Shown here: piece by piece, positions 9,622 through 17,238 of the stretch
How positions within the stretch are numbered: position 1 is the stretch's first letter
How the letters are laid out: every line of letters begins with the position of its first letter
Origin: Enterocloster aldenensis
GTDB taxonomy: Bacteria > Bacillota > Clostridia > Lachnospirales > Lachnospiraceae
Direction: 5' to 3'
Length of the DNA stretch: 64,000 nt
Assembly: GCF_003434055.1 (NCBI RefSeq)
Contig: NZ_QVEX01000001.1
Coordinates: forward strand, 807,824-871,823
Program-made: the position numbers and the translations under genes
Notes under the pieces: generated by a model
Seen by the model: the letters and a program-made list of their open reading frames with translations, nothing else
Told to the model about the DNA's origin: nothing
Databases searched by the model: none

Positions 9622-9649
9622 AGTATACCAGACTGTCTCAGGAACGCAA
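9622..9649 (-). promoter_or_regulatory. Promoter of the phnD operon
   Basis: On the minus strand a -35 TTGCGT (9644-9649) and -10 TATACT (9622-9627) are separated by 16 nt, about 65 nt upstream of phnD. The Crp/Fnr-type gene is divergent, so its product is the obvious candidate regulator. Confidence 0.6.
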
Positions 9650-9723
9650 AATGACCTATGTCACATTTTGTACAATGTTTACCGGCATTTTACCCCAATT
9701 TACCAAAAAACGCCTTCCCGCTC

Positions 9724-9752
9724 TTGCGGCAGGACCCGGCGTTGACTATAAT
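9724..9752 (+). promoter_or_regulatory. Promoter of the Crp/Fnr-family gene
   Basis: TTGCGG (9724-9729) and a perfect TATAAT (9747-9752) are separated by 17 nt, about 40 nt before the start codon at 9793. Confidence 0.65.
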
Positions 9753-9792
9753 GGGAGAAGCAGATTCATGGAACTGAAAGGGGAGGACAGAT

Positions 9793-10479
9793 ATGAAACG
9801 GGATCTTAATGAGAAAAAACTGCATTCCTATATCCGGGACAACCATCTTGAGACATATATGTCTGCTGATATTTTCTCCATCTCGGAGCTACTCCTGTTT
9901 GACAAGAACGAATACCTGGTGGAGGCCGGTTACCCGGCCGGATATCTGTGCTTCCTTGTGAACGGCGAGGTCATCATCTCCTCCTGCTCCACCAATGATA
10001 AAAACACCTGCATCAGCTACTGCCACCAGTTCACCATTATCGGCGAGGCCGCTTCCCTCTGGCAGATGGCGCCCTGCCGCAGCGTCAGGGCCCTGACCCC
10101 ATGCACCTGTATCGGCATCAACCTGACAAAATACCGCCAGCTCCTGCTTAACGACCTGCTGTTCCTCCAGAATATATGCCAAATCCTCACCTGCAAGCTG
10201 AACACGGAAAATGAACTGTCCCAGACCTTATCCGACCCGCTGGAGGTACGGCTTTCCCGCTTTATCCTGGAATACTCAATTGACCAGATATTCACCTTCC
10301 AGCTGACCAACTGCGCGGATATCCTCAATACCAGCTACCGCCATCTCCTTAGGATGCTGAAATGCTTCTGTGCCATGGGGGTCTTAAAGAAGGCCAGGAA
10401 CTGTTATGTCATCATGGATGGGACACGGCTGGGCGAGATTGCAAACGGGACACTGGTGATTGGAAATCCCCAGCCCTAG
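9793..10479 (+). CDS. Crp/Fnr-family regulator, YeiL-like
   Basis: A 228-residue one-component regulator with an N-terminal cyclic-nucleotide-type beta-roll (residues about 25-130, including LVEAGYPAGYLCFLVNGEVIISS and TIIGEAASLW) and a C-terminal winged helix (DILNTSYRHLLRMLKCFCAMGVLKK). No Fnr-type N-terminal Cys cluster is present. The layout resembles YeiL, though the ligand is unknown. GGGGAGGA precedes ATG 9793. It is divergent from the phosphonate-type operon, and the roughly 235-bp shared region probably holds its sites. Control of phnD is inferred from position only. Confidence 0.8.
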   Translation: MKRDLNEKKLHSYIRDNHLETYMSADIFSISELLLFDKNEYLVEAGYPAGYLCFLVNGEVIISSCSTNDKNTCISYCHQFTIIGEAASLWQMAPCRSVRALTPCTCIGINLTKYRQLLLNDLLFLQNICQILTCKLNTENELSQTLSDPLEVRLSRFILEYSIDQIFTFQLTNCADILNTSYRHLLRMLKCFCAMGVLKKARNCYVIMDGTRLGEIANGTLVIGNPQP

Positions 10480-10531
10480 TAACATTTTTCCAAGGTATTT
10501 AAGCGGTACTTCGGCGTTGCGCCTTCCGCAT

Positions 10532-10568
10532 ATAAGCCGCCGGCCCATTAAGAAGGACGGCGGCTTAT
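10532..10568. terminator. Hairpin between convergent genes
   Basis: An 11-bp perfect GC-rich stem (10532-10542 with 10558-10568) sits between the 3' ends of the Crp/Fnr gene and the dehydrogenase-like gene. There is no clear T-tract on either side, so it may be a weak or bidirectional terminator. Confidence 0.5.
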
Positions 10569-10580
10569 GTATAAAATCCC

Positions 10581-11528
10581 CTAAACACTGCGATTCAGTT
10601 CTGATGTTATTTTTACTGCTTCGATGATAAACTTATCACGCTTGGCCATATCCTCCTCCAGGCTCAGCTTTGACCAGTCATAAAAGCCTTTGCCGGTCTT
10701 TGCCCCCAGATTCCCATCTTCTACCATATGGCGCAGGTATTCATTGGCCTGCCTGTCCGCGCAGATATCCGGCAGCACTGCCTCCTGTACGGCAAGCCCA
10801 AGGTTTAAACCGATTGCGTCCAGATGCTTTAATGGCCCCCACTCCGGAAACCGCATTGCCATCCCACAGCTGATTGCCGTATCCACATCCTCAGCGCTGG
10901 CCAGACCGGAGGCGACAATGGCAACCGATTCCCGGATAATGGCCTGGAACACACGGTTTGCCAGCTGGCCCGGCAAATCCCGCTGTACCAGCACAGGTGA
11001 TTTCTTCCATTTCTTTAGTTCGTCCCGAACGCCCTCTGCAACCACCCGCTCTGTCTTTTCCCCCATCACCACCTCCACAAGGGGAACCAGGTGGGCCGGC
11101 AGCCAGAAATGTGTGGTTACGGTGCGCTCCGGCTTCTTACATGTCCCGCTGATATCCGTAATTCTAAGGCCGCTGGTATTACTGCATATGGGTACTTCCA
11201 CAGGAAGTACCTCATCCAGTTTTGCAAACAGGGCCTGTTTGACCTCCAGCTGTTCCACAACCGCCTCAATTACCATTCTTGCAGAAGCAGCGGCTTTTAG
11301 CATATCGATGCTTGTCTCCATCCGCTTTTTTGCTTCCTCTGCTTCCTCTGCTGTATTGAGTCCGTTTCCCACCCTCAGGTCAATACATGCCATTGCCTTT
11401 TCCATACCGGACCTGACGTGGGCTTCATCCACATCAACCAGTATGGTCCTGTTGCCTGCAAGGGCGCTCATGGCGCCAATGCCGCTTCCCATCATGCCGC
11501 TGCCCACAACCATTATACAGTCTCTCAT
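10581..11528 (-). CDS. 3-hydroxyacyl-CoA dehydrogenase-family oxidoreductase
   Basis: A 315-residue NAD(P)-dependent dehydrogenase. The N-terminal Rossmann fold has VVGSGMMGSGIG, followed by VDVDEAH, the SNTSGLRI segment and a catalytic-His region THFWLPAHLVPLVEVV. The C-terminal helical domain contains LANRVFQAIIRE and KTGKGFYDW. The HFWLPAH variant is more like hydroxy-acid dehydrogenases (L-gulonate, carnitine type) than butyryl-CoA enzymes. It ends the TRAP/enolase-superfamily operon, so oxidation of a hydroxy acid or sugar acid is plausible. ATG 11528 with GGAAAGG is preferred over a TTG at 11552. Confidence 0.8.
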   Translation of the reverse strand: MRDCIMVVGSGMMGSGIGAMSALAGNRTILVDVDEAHVRSGMEKAMACIDLRVGNGLNTAEEAEEAKKRMETSIDMLKAAASARMVIEAVVEQLEVKQALFAKLDEVLPVEVPICSNTSGLRITDISGTCKKPERTVTTHFWLPAHLVPLVEVVMGEKTERVVAEGVRDELKKWKKSPVLVQRDLPGQLANRVFQAIIRESVAIVASGLASAEDVDTAISCGMAMRFPEWGPLKHLDAIGLNLGLAVQEAVLPDICADRQANEYLRHMVEDGNLGAKTGKGFYDWSKLSLEEDMAKRDKFIIEAVKITSELNRSV

Positions 11529-11532
11529 TTTT

Positions 11533-12099
11533 TCATACCTTTCCGCTTTCAATCACATTCTTTTTTATCAGACGCAGCTTCATAATCCGCAGGAATACTC
11601 CCTGTTCGTGTTCCGCCGTCAGGCCGGTACGCGCTTTTAGAAACCCTTTAAACGCTTCTGTGCCATGTTGGTCCTTCAGATGCGTCCTTAACAGCAGAAA
11701 CCCGGAATATGGGGTCAGGAACACACAAAACCCCTCTTTTGCTTCTATGATTTTGTGGATCCGATCATAGGATATACTATTTCTGCCTGCACTGCTTTCA
11801 ACGCAGATTCCATCCTGACGAAACAGATATGTGAATCCACGGCTGCAGGACCCCATTTTCTTATGTATGCTTCTTGACAGATACTGGGCGGGATAGGTCA
11901 GGCTGATGCATAGCCAGCAGCCGGCCGCTGCCAATAAGGCTGTCAGCTGGCCGCTGTTCACCCAGGTCAATGATACGCCGATCAGGATCATGCCGGACAG
12001 CAGCATCATTATCAGTTTTTTCCAATAATATGTGTGGACCTGCACACGGGCCAGGATTCTTATATTATCTCTTGTATAGATGGTTTCAAACCTGTACAT
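11533..12099 (-). CDS. YcxB-like membrane protein
   Basis: A 188-residue protein with two membrane helices (residues about 27-48 and 52-72) followed by a soluble domain with the pattern of YcxB-like C-terminal domains (SCSRGFTYLFRQDGI, SISYDRIHKIIEAKEGFCVFLTPYSGFLLLRT). Function is unknown in the family. AAAGGA precedes ATG 12099. It starts 2 nt after the GntR gene and ends 4 nt before the dehydrogenase start, so all three are coupled. Its presence in a catabolic operon is unexplained. Confidence 0.65.
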   Translation of the reverse strand: MYRFETIYTRDNIRILARVQVHTYYWKKLIMMLLSGMILIGVSLTWVNSGQLTALLAAAGCWLCISLTYPAQYLSRSIHKKMGSCSRGFTYLFRQDGICVESSAGRNSISYDRIHKIIEAKEGFCVFLTPYSGFLLLRTHLKDQHGTEAFKGFLKARTGLTAEHEQGVFLRIMKLRLIKKNVIESGKV

Positions 12100-12101
12100 G
12101 T

Positions 12102-12788
12102 TTATTCCTTTATCAGATTGCTGATGATGCTCATGGGATTCTTCCTGCTTTTATCCAATTCCTGCAGGGACTCATTCAAATGGTTATGGAGCTTGTCCAC
12201 TGCGTCTTCATATTTTCCGTCTTTAATCGCCTGATATATTTCCGTATGCTCACGGATTGTATGTATCATCCTTCCCGGGAGCTGGACCGCAAGGAACCGG
12301 ATTCTAAGCTGGTGGTCCCCAAGGTTTTTCAATAAATCCTTCATAATGGAATTATTGCTGCAGCTGGCGATAATCTGGTGGAAATGGTTATCTTCCACAA
12401 AGGACTCATACACCTGGTCATTTTCCACATTGTATTTCAGGGCTTCAATACTTTGGTATAAATCTTCCAGGAAATGCTCCGGTCTGTAGTTTTTAATGTT
12501 TTCAATTGCATGGCCTTCAAGGACCATACGTGCATCAAAAAGGTCACTGATAAACGACCATGTTATCTGAGATACTCTGAATTTGCCTCCTGTGGCCTCT
12601 ACAAGCATATCCTCTTCACGCAGCCTTACCATTGCTTCCCGGACCGGTGTACGGCTAATCCCGAATATATTTGCCTGTTCCTGGACCATGAGAAGCTGGC
12701 CCGGCACAAGGTCAAAGTCGAGGATTTTTTTCTTTAAAGCAGTATAGACCTCATCAGACAATGGATTTGCAGTATCTTTTTTTTTCAT
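12102..12788 (-). CDS. GntR-family regulator with FCD domain
   Basis: A 228-residue FadR-subfamily regulator. The N-terminal winged helix (residues about 10-75) contains PLSDEVYTALKKKILDF and the recognition helix GISRTPVREAMVRLREE. The C-terminal FCD domain carries metal/ligand-type residues: DARMVLEGHAIE, EDNHFHQIIASCSNN, and HTEIYQAIKDGKYEDAVDKLHNHL. ATG 12788 with GAGG 8 nt upstream was chosen over a GTG three codons earlier. It lies inside the TRAP operon and is the likely ligand-responsive repressor acting at the 38-bp palindrome upstream of the first gene. Confidence 0.88.
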   Translation of the reverse strand: MKKKDTANPLSDEVYTALKKKILDFDLVPGQLLMVQEQANIFGISRTPVREAMVRLREEDMLVEATGGKFRVSQITWSFISDLFDARMVLEGHAIENIKNYRPEHFLEDLYQSIEALKYNVENDQVYESFVEDNHFHQIIASCSNNSIMKDLLKNLGDHQLRIRFLAVQLPGRMIHTIREHTEIYQAIKDGKYEDAVDKLHNHLNESLQELDKSRKNPMSIISNLIKE

Positions 12789-12851
12789 TCTGAGCACCTC
12801 ACTCTATTGTTTGCCTCTTATTATACATCAAGACCATGTATAAGTCATGTA

Positions 12852-14141
12852 CTATCCGATGCTTAATCCCATGGACCTGGGGATATACAGTGAAATTTCA
12901 GGAATGAACGTAATGAAGGCCAATGCAATCAGTAAAGCCGCAATCCAGGGAAGCAGGGCTTTTGCCATCCTCTGGACAGGCACCTCCCCTATCCTTGACG
13001 TAACGAACAATACCAGCCCAAAGGGCGGGGAAAGGACTCCTATCATCAGGTTAAGCACCATGATAATGCCAAACTGGACTAAATTCACATCAAATGCAAT
13101 TAACAGCGGCATCAGGATGGGCGTCAGGATTGTAATGGCGGAAGTGGTTTCCATGAACATCCCCACAACAAGCAGGAATATATTGACAATGATCAGCAGC
13201 TGGGTCCTGTTGGTTACTGACTGGGTAACAATCCCAAGTATTGTCTGGGGAATCAGCGCCCTGACAATACACATGCCGAACAAGGTTGCCGCTGCAACCA
13301 GGATGCCAATGGTTGACGCATCCATCACAGAATCCACAAGAATTGCATATAGATCCTTTAACGACAATTCCTTATAGATAACAATCCCCAAAAACAGGGA
13401 ATAGAACACCACAATGGCCGCTGACTCGGTAGGGGTATAAACGCCTGTGTAAATCCCGACTAAAATAATGACCGGGGCCATCAGCGGAAGGAATCCTTCT
13501 TTTAACGCCGCTACAATCTCTGAGAGGCATGGGAATTTTTCTTTGGGATAGTGTTTCACAATGGCAAAAATAAATGCAACCGCCATCATGATGATTGCCA
13601 TCAGTATCCCCGGCAGGATGCCTGCCATAAATAAAGCGCCTACCGAAGCCCCTGAAATCGTGCCATAAACCACCAGGGGCAGGCTGGGAGGGATAATCGG
13701 GCCCACCGTAGAGGAGGCCGCCGTGACGCTGGCGCTGAACTCTTTATCAAACCCGGCCTTATTCATTGCCCTAATCTCAATAACTCCCAGACCGCTGGCA
13801 TCGGAAACAGCCGTGCCGGACATACCTGCGAAAATAATACTGCTTACAATATTGACATGGGCAAGGCCGCCCGGAAGCCATCCCACTAATTTCTTTGCAA
13901 AATCGAACAGCCGGTCTGTTGTCCCGCTTGAATTCATAAGCTTTCCCGCAAGCAGGAACATGGGAACGGCAAGCAATGTAAATGTATTCAGACCGCCAAT
14001 CATCTGCTGGATGATCGTGGCCCACTTGACGCCGCCTTTTGCGAACATCATGACCACGGAGGTCAGGCCCAGGCTTACCATGACCGGGATTCCCAACATG
14101 AACATTGCTATCAGCAATAGTAAAAATACAATCTGGCTCAT
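12852..14141 (-). CDS. dctM: TRAP transporter large permease (DctM-type)
   Basis: A 429-residue membrane protein with about a dozen hydrophobic segments. Features of the DctM/SiaM family include VPMFLLAGKLMNSSGTTDRLFDFA, GGLAHVNIVSSIIFAGMSGTAVSDASGLG, SAAIVVFYSLFLG and the C-terminal MIGVLSPPFGLVLFV. It is the ion-coupled channel subunit that takes substrate handed over by DctP. It overlaps the small permease gene by 4 nt. Family sure; substrate unknown, likely an organic or sugar acid. Confidence 0.92.
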   Translation of the reverse strand: MSQIVFLLLLIAMFMLGIPVMVSLGLTSVVMMFAKGGVKWATIIQQMIGGLNTFTLLAVPMFLLAGKLMNSSGTTDRLFDFAKKLVGWLPGGLAHVNIVSSIIFAGMSGTAVSDASGLGVIEIRAMNKAGFDKEFSASVTAASSTVGPIIPPSLPLVVYGTISGASVGALFMAGILPGILMAIIMMAVAFIFAIVKHYPKEKFPCLSEIVAALKEGFLPLMAPVIILVGIYTGVYTPTESAAIVVFYSLFLGIVIYKELSLKDLYAILVDSVMDASTIGILVAAATLFGMCIVRALIPQTILGIVTQSVTNRTQLLIIVNIFLLVVGMFMETTSAITILTPILMPLLIAFDVNLVQFGIIMVLNLMIGVLSPPFGLVLFVTSRIGEVPVQRMAKALLPWIAALLIALAFITFIPEISLYIPRSMGLSIG

Positions 14142-14632
14142 AGGCGGTTCCCCTTTTCTTTATCTGGCAGCACATCCATGATGATATTGATACAGGACTC
14201 CAGGCACATGAAAAACAGACAGCACAGGATTAGCCCATATAGATAGTTCAGCTGGAACCACACAAGGGAATTGGCATGCACCCCTGCGGCCGACCCCATG
14301 AGCAAGATACTGCCTTTCATGGCAAACAGGCCAAACAGCAAGGTCAGGATATCAATTGCAACATCAAATATTTTCCTTGCAGTACCCGGCAGATAATCCA
14401 GGAGCAATGTAATTGTTATATTCTTTTTTCGGGATACCGCAACAATATTCCCAAGGAAAACCAATGCAACATACGCGAACCTGGACATTTCATCCGGCCA
14501 TTGAAGCCCAATCCTAAGCCCCCGGCTTATTACCTGAATCAATATCATAACTGCAATACTGGCCATCAGGATTGCAGCCAGACATTCAACCGCCTTAAGA
14601 ATCTTATTATTTAACGCTTCCATCTTTTTCAT
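14138..14632 (-). CDS. dctQ: TRAP transporter small permease (DctQ-type)
   Basis: A 164-residue protein with four membrane helices. The family signature QWPDEMSRFAYVALVFLGNIVAV is at residues about 39-62. It pairs with the large permease, whose start overlaps its stop (ATGA). The start has AAGGTGAG about 9 nt upstream of ATG 14632; an ATG three codons in is also possible. Confidence 0.9.
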   Translation of the reverse strand: MKKMEALNNKILKAVECLAAILMASIAVMILIQVISRGLRIGLQWPDEMSRFAYVALVFLGNIVAVSRKKNITITLLLDYLPGTARKIFDVAIDILTLLFGLFAMKGSILLMGSAAGVHANSLVWFQLNYLYGLILCCLFFMCLESCINIIMDVLPDKEKGNRL

Positions 14633-14667
14633 AGGACACTCTCACCTTAGCATACGTATCACATCAT

Positions 14668-15747
14668 TTACTTTGCATAGCTCATGACTTCATCATAGTC
14701 TGTAACGGTCCATTCATCGGCAAACCATTTATCATAGGATGAAAGCGCTTTTTCCTGAAAAGCCTCCCTGTCCGGCTCAATCACTTCCATGCCATTGTCC
14801 ACCAGTTCCTGAAGATACGAATCCGCGGTTTCCTGATTCAGTTCCGTACAATAATCCCCAAAGCTGGACACTGCGTATTCGCTGAGGATATCCTGAAGAT
14901 CTTCCGGCAATTTCTGATATGTCTTTTCACTGATAAAAACCGCAACCCACTCATACACATGATTTGTATTAATCACATAATCCTGGACCTCATAAAATTT
15001 ATTCGTGGCAAGCTGCTCATAAGGCCCCTCGGAGGCTTCCGCAGTACCATTCTGAAGCGCGCCGTACAGCTCGCCTAAAGGCATTGTGATTGCAGTTGCC
15101 CCAAGGGTATCCGGTCCCCATATAGATACCCATGAGGACATCTCGGACACCCTCATCTTAAGGCCGTTCAGGTCATCCGGGGTGCGGACAGGCTTGTTGG
15201 AGGACATCACCCGCGGGGTCCTGTACCCGATTCCCAGCATCCTGAGGTTATCTTCAATAAAGTCCTCTTTCATCCCATCCCCGATTTCACTGTCCACCAC
15301 TGCCTTTATATGGTCCGTATCTTTAAACAGGAACGGAGCTGATAAAAAGCTGTATCTTGGTGCATACGCATCCAGTCCCTGCACACCGGCGCACGTCATT
15401 TCCAGTTCATCACCGGCCACTGCAATGTAGGAATCCGTTTCACTCCCCAGGGCACTGTTTGTGAATAAATTAATGACCAGTCTTCCATCGGAGGCCTCCT
15501 TCACATCATCGCTGAACTTTTGCGCAGCCACTGCCATGGGGGACTTTACATCATAGGTCATGCTCAGTGAAAACTCATAGGTTTCATCACTTGAAGCAGC
15601 TGCCGCGGATGTGTCTGCTGCCGCGGATGTGTCTGCCGCTGTCTTATCCGCCCCAGCGGCAGCTGCAGGATTGGAATTAGAAGAACCACATCCTGCCAGG
15701 GATAATACCATCATACCAGCCATTGCCAACGCTACTCTCTTCATCAT
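14668..15747 (-). CDS. dctP: TRAP transporter substrate-binding lipoprotein (DctP-type)
   Basis: A 359-residue binding protein with a signal peptide and lipobox LSLAGC (Cys near residue 20), then an Ala/Ser/Thr/Asp-rich linker with TAADTSAAADTSAAA repeats. The mature domain has the DctP pattern, including AQKFSDDVKEASDGRLVINLFTNS and DLNGLKMRVS around the conserved Arg that holds the substrate carboxylate, and GALQNGTAEASEGPYEQL. AGGAGGAA precedes ATG 15747. It lies between the enolase-superfamily gene and the permeases. It supports a carboxylate substrate but does not name it. Confidence 0.9.
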   Translation of the reverse strand: MMKRVALAMAGMMVLSLAGCGSSNSNPAAAAGADKTAADTSAAADTSAAAASSDETYEFSLSMTYDVKSPMAVAAQKFSDDVKEASDGRLVINLFTNSALGSETDSYIAVAGDELEMTCAGVQGLDAYAPRYSFLSAPFLFKDTDHIKAVVDSEIGDGMKEDFIEDNLRMLGIGYRTPRVMSSNKPVRTPDDLNGLKMRVSEMSSWVSIWGPDTLGATAITMPLGELYGALQNGTAEASEGPYEQLATNKFYEVQDYVINTNHVYEWVAVFISEKTYQKLPEDLQDILSEYAVSSFGDYCTELNQETADSYLQELVDNGMEVIEPDREAFQEKALSSYDKWFADEWTVTDYDEVMSYAK

Positions 15748-15757
15748 TTTCTTCCTC

Positions 15758-16873
15758 CTATAATGTGATTTTATATTTTCTTAATGTATCCTCATTCAGT
15801 TCAATGCCCAGGCCAGGCTTATCTGAAACCTTGACAACGCCGTTTTCCATCTTTAACGGTTCCATGCCAAGCTCATCCCTCAGCGGGTTCTTATCAAGTG
15901 TATATTCCATATATTTACAATTATGTACGCCCATCCCAAGATGGATATTGGCAATCAGGGAAACAATCCCGGCGGAAAAATGAGGGATGATGGTTTTATT
16001 CCACGTACTGGCCAGTATGGCTGTTTTCCTGCATTCCGTCAGGCCGCCAGACCAGATTGCATCCACCTGTACGATATCCACTGCATTGTTTGTTATGAAA
16101 TCCCTCATGCCATATCTGGTAAGCTGTGTTTCATACCCTGCAATGGGAACATCCACCGCATCCGCAAGCCTTTTGCTGTCCTCCATGAATTCAGGTGAAA
16201 GAGGTTCCTCAAAGAAGAAAAGATCCTCCTTTTCACAAAACCTTGCCATTTTAAGCGCATCGTTAAAGTCATATGCATTATTTGCATCAACCGCAAGCCT
16301 GAAATCATCCCCGGCCGCTTCCCTGACCGCATGTATCCTTTCCTGGTCCTCTGCCATGGACGCCCCGCCAATCTTCATCTTCATGACGCCAAACCCCATC
16401 TGCCTGTAGGACAATGCTTCATGCGCAAGATCCTCCACGGTCTTGCCTTCCATATAATATCCAGCGCTGGCATAGGGAATCAGTGAAGGATTCGCCCCGC
16501 CAAGAAGTTTGTAAACAGGAAGGCCTGTTTTCTTTCCTAAGATATCCCACAATGCAATATCGATTGCGCTTAATCCGGCAATCAGGATACCCCTGCGCCC
16601 ATACCGGAAGGTCTGCTGGTACATGAGATTCCACAGTTCCTCAATCATCATTGGATCCTTCCCAATAATGAGCGGCGCCAGTGTTTCTTCCACAAGGACT
16701 GCTGTTGACTTAAGGGAACTTAATGCGAACCCTTCCCCAATTCCGGTAATCCCCTCATCTGTATGTACCTTAACCAGAAAGACATCCCGGGTAGGAATAT
16801 TAGCCAGTCCATCCCGGGGAGCTGCTTCGGGTTTATAACAAAGCATGATTGGTTCTACCGCTGTGATGATCAT
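15758..16873 (-). CDS. Enolase-superfamily dehydratase/racemase (MR/MLE type)
   Basis: A 371-residue enzyme with an N-terminal capping domain (about 1-120) and a TIM barrel. Catalytic and metal residues visible in order: the KxK motif in GVMKMKIGG, Asp in AVDANNAYDF, Glu in FFFEEPLSPE, Glu in IAGYETQL, then VQVDAIW and PHFSAG with a possible Asp/His pair. This fits the mandelate-racemase branch, which abstracts an alpha proton from a carboxylate, commonly dehydrating sugar acids. AGAGGAGG precedes ATG 16873. It is the first gene of the TRAP operon and probably performs the first step on the imported acid. Confidence 0.85.
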   Translation of the reverse strand: MIITAVEPIMLCYKPEAAPRDGLANIPTRDVFLVKVHTDEGITGIGEGFALSSLKSTAVLVEETLAPLIIGKDPMMIEELWNLMYQQTFRYGRRGILIAGLSAIDIALWDILGKKTGLPVYKLLGGANPSLIPYASAGYYMEGKTVEDLAHEALSYRQMGFGVMKMKIGGASMAEDQERIHAVREAAGDDFRLAVDANNAYDFNDALKMARFCEKEDLFFFEEPLSPEFMEDSKRLADAVDVPIAGYETQLTRYGMRDFITNNAVDIVQVDAIWSGGLTECRKTAILASTWNKTIIPHFSAGIVSLIANIHLGMGVHNCKYMEYTLDKNPLRDELGMEPLKMENGVVKVSDKPGLGIELNEDTLRKYKITL

Positions 16874-16913
16874 AAAATACCTCCTCTGATTCCTTTCTCC
16901 TTAACCTATGATT

Positions 16914-16942
16914 AGAATAACATTTGCATTTATTTTTGTCAA
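16914..16942 (-). promoter_or_regulatory. Promoter of the TRAP/enolase-superfamily operon
   Basis: On the minus strand TTGACA (16937-16942) and TATTCT (16914-16919) are 17 nt apart. The -35 box lies inside the palindrome at 16934-16971, so a protein bound there would block polymerase. Confidence 0.65.
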
Positions 16943-16971
16943 CAAAAATGTATACATTTTTGTTGACAAAA
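16934..16971. promoter_or_regulatory. Perfect 38-bp palindromic operator
   Basis: Every base from 16934 to 16971 pairs with its mirror around the centre 16952/16953. The core is ATGTATACAT, flanked by TTTTTGTTGACAAAA and its complement. The core resembles FadR/FCD-type GntR sites. The GntR gene of the same operon (12102-12788) is the likely binder. Confidence 0.75.
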
Positions 16972-17092
16972 TATGAACTGTTTTCAATGTGCTGTCCCAT
17001 AAGTGCAGTTGTATCCCTCCCCCATCATCCCGCCCTGCAATATAGGGTTATTGGGCGGAGGATTTAGCGGAGTTGGATGGTCCAGAAACCTC

Positions 17093-17121
17093 TTGACAAA
17101 TAAAAAGTATAGGAACATACT
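17093..17121 (+). promoter_or_regulatory. Candidate promoter for the large lipoprotein gene
   Basis: TTGACA (17093-17098), a 17-nt spacer and CATACT (17116-17121) lie about 120 nt upstream of the start codon. No other structure was seen in the rest of 16972-17238. Confidence 0.5.
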
Positions 17122-17238
17122 GAATATAATTACTGCACAGCAATGCCATTCAACGCATGGGAAATCCACGTTGTGGAGGACGGTTCCCTATAAGGCCATG
17201 GACCAAAAATTAAATGAAACGTAAATCAGGAGGTGTCC

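Noticed and set aside
10690..11640. A 316-codon plus-strand open frame
   Set aside because: It is antisense to the dehydrogenase-like gene and Ser/Pro-rich, the usual shadow of a GC-rich gene.
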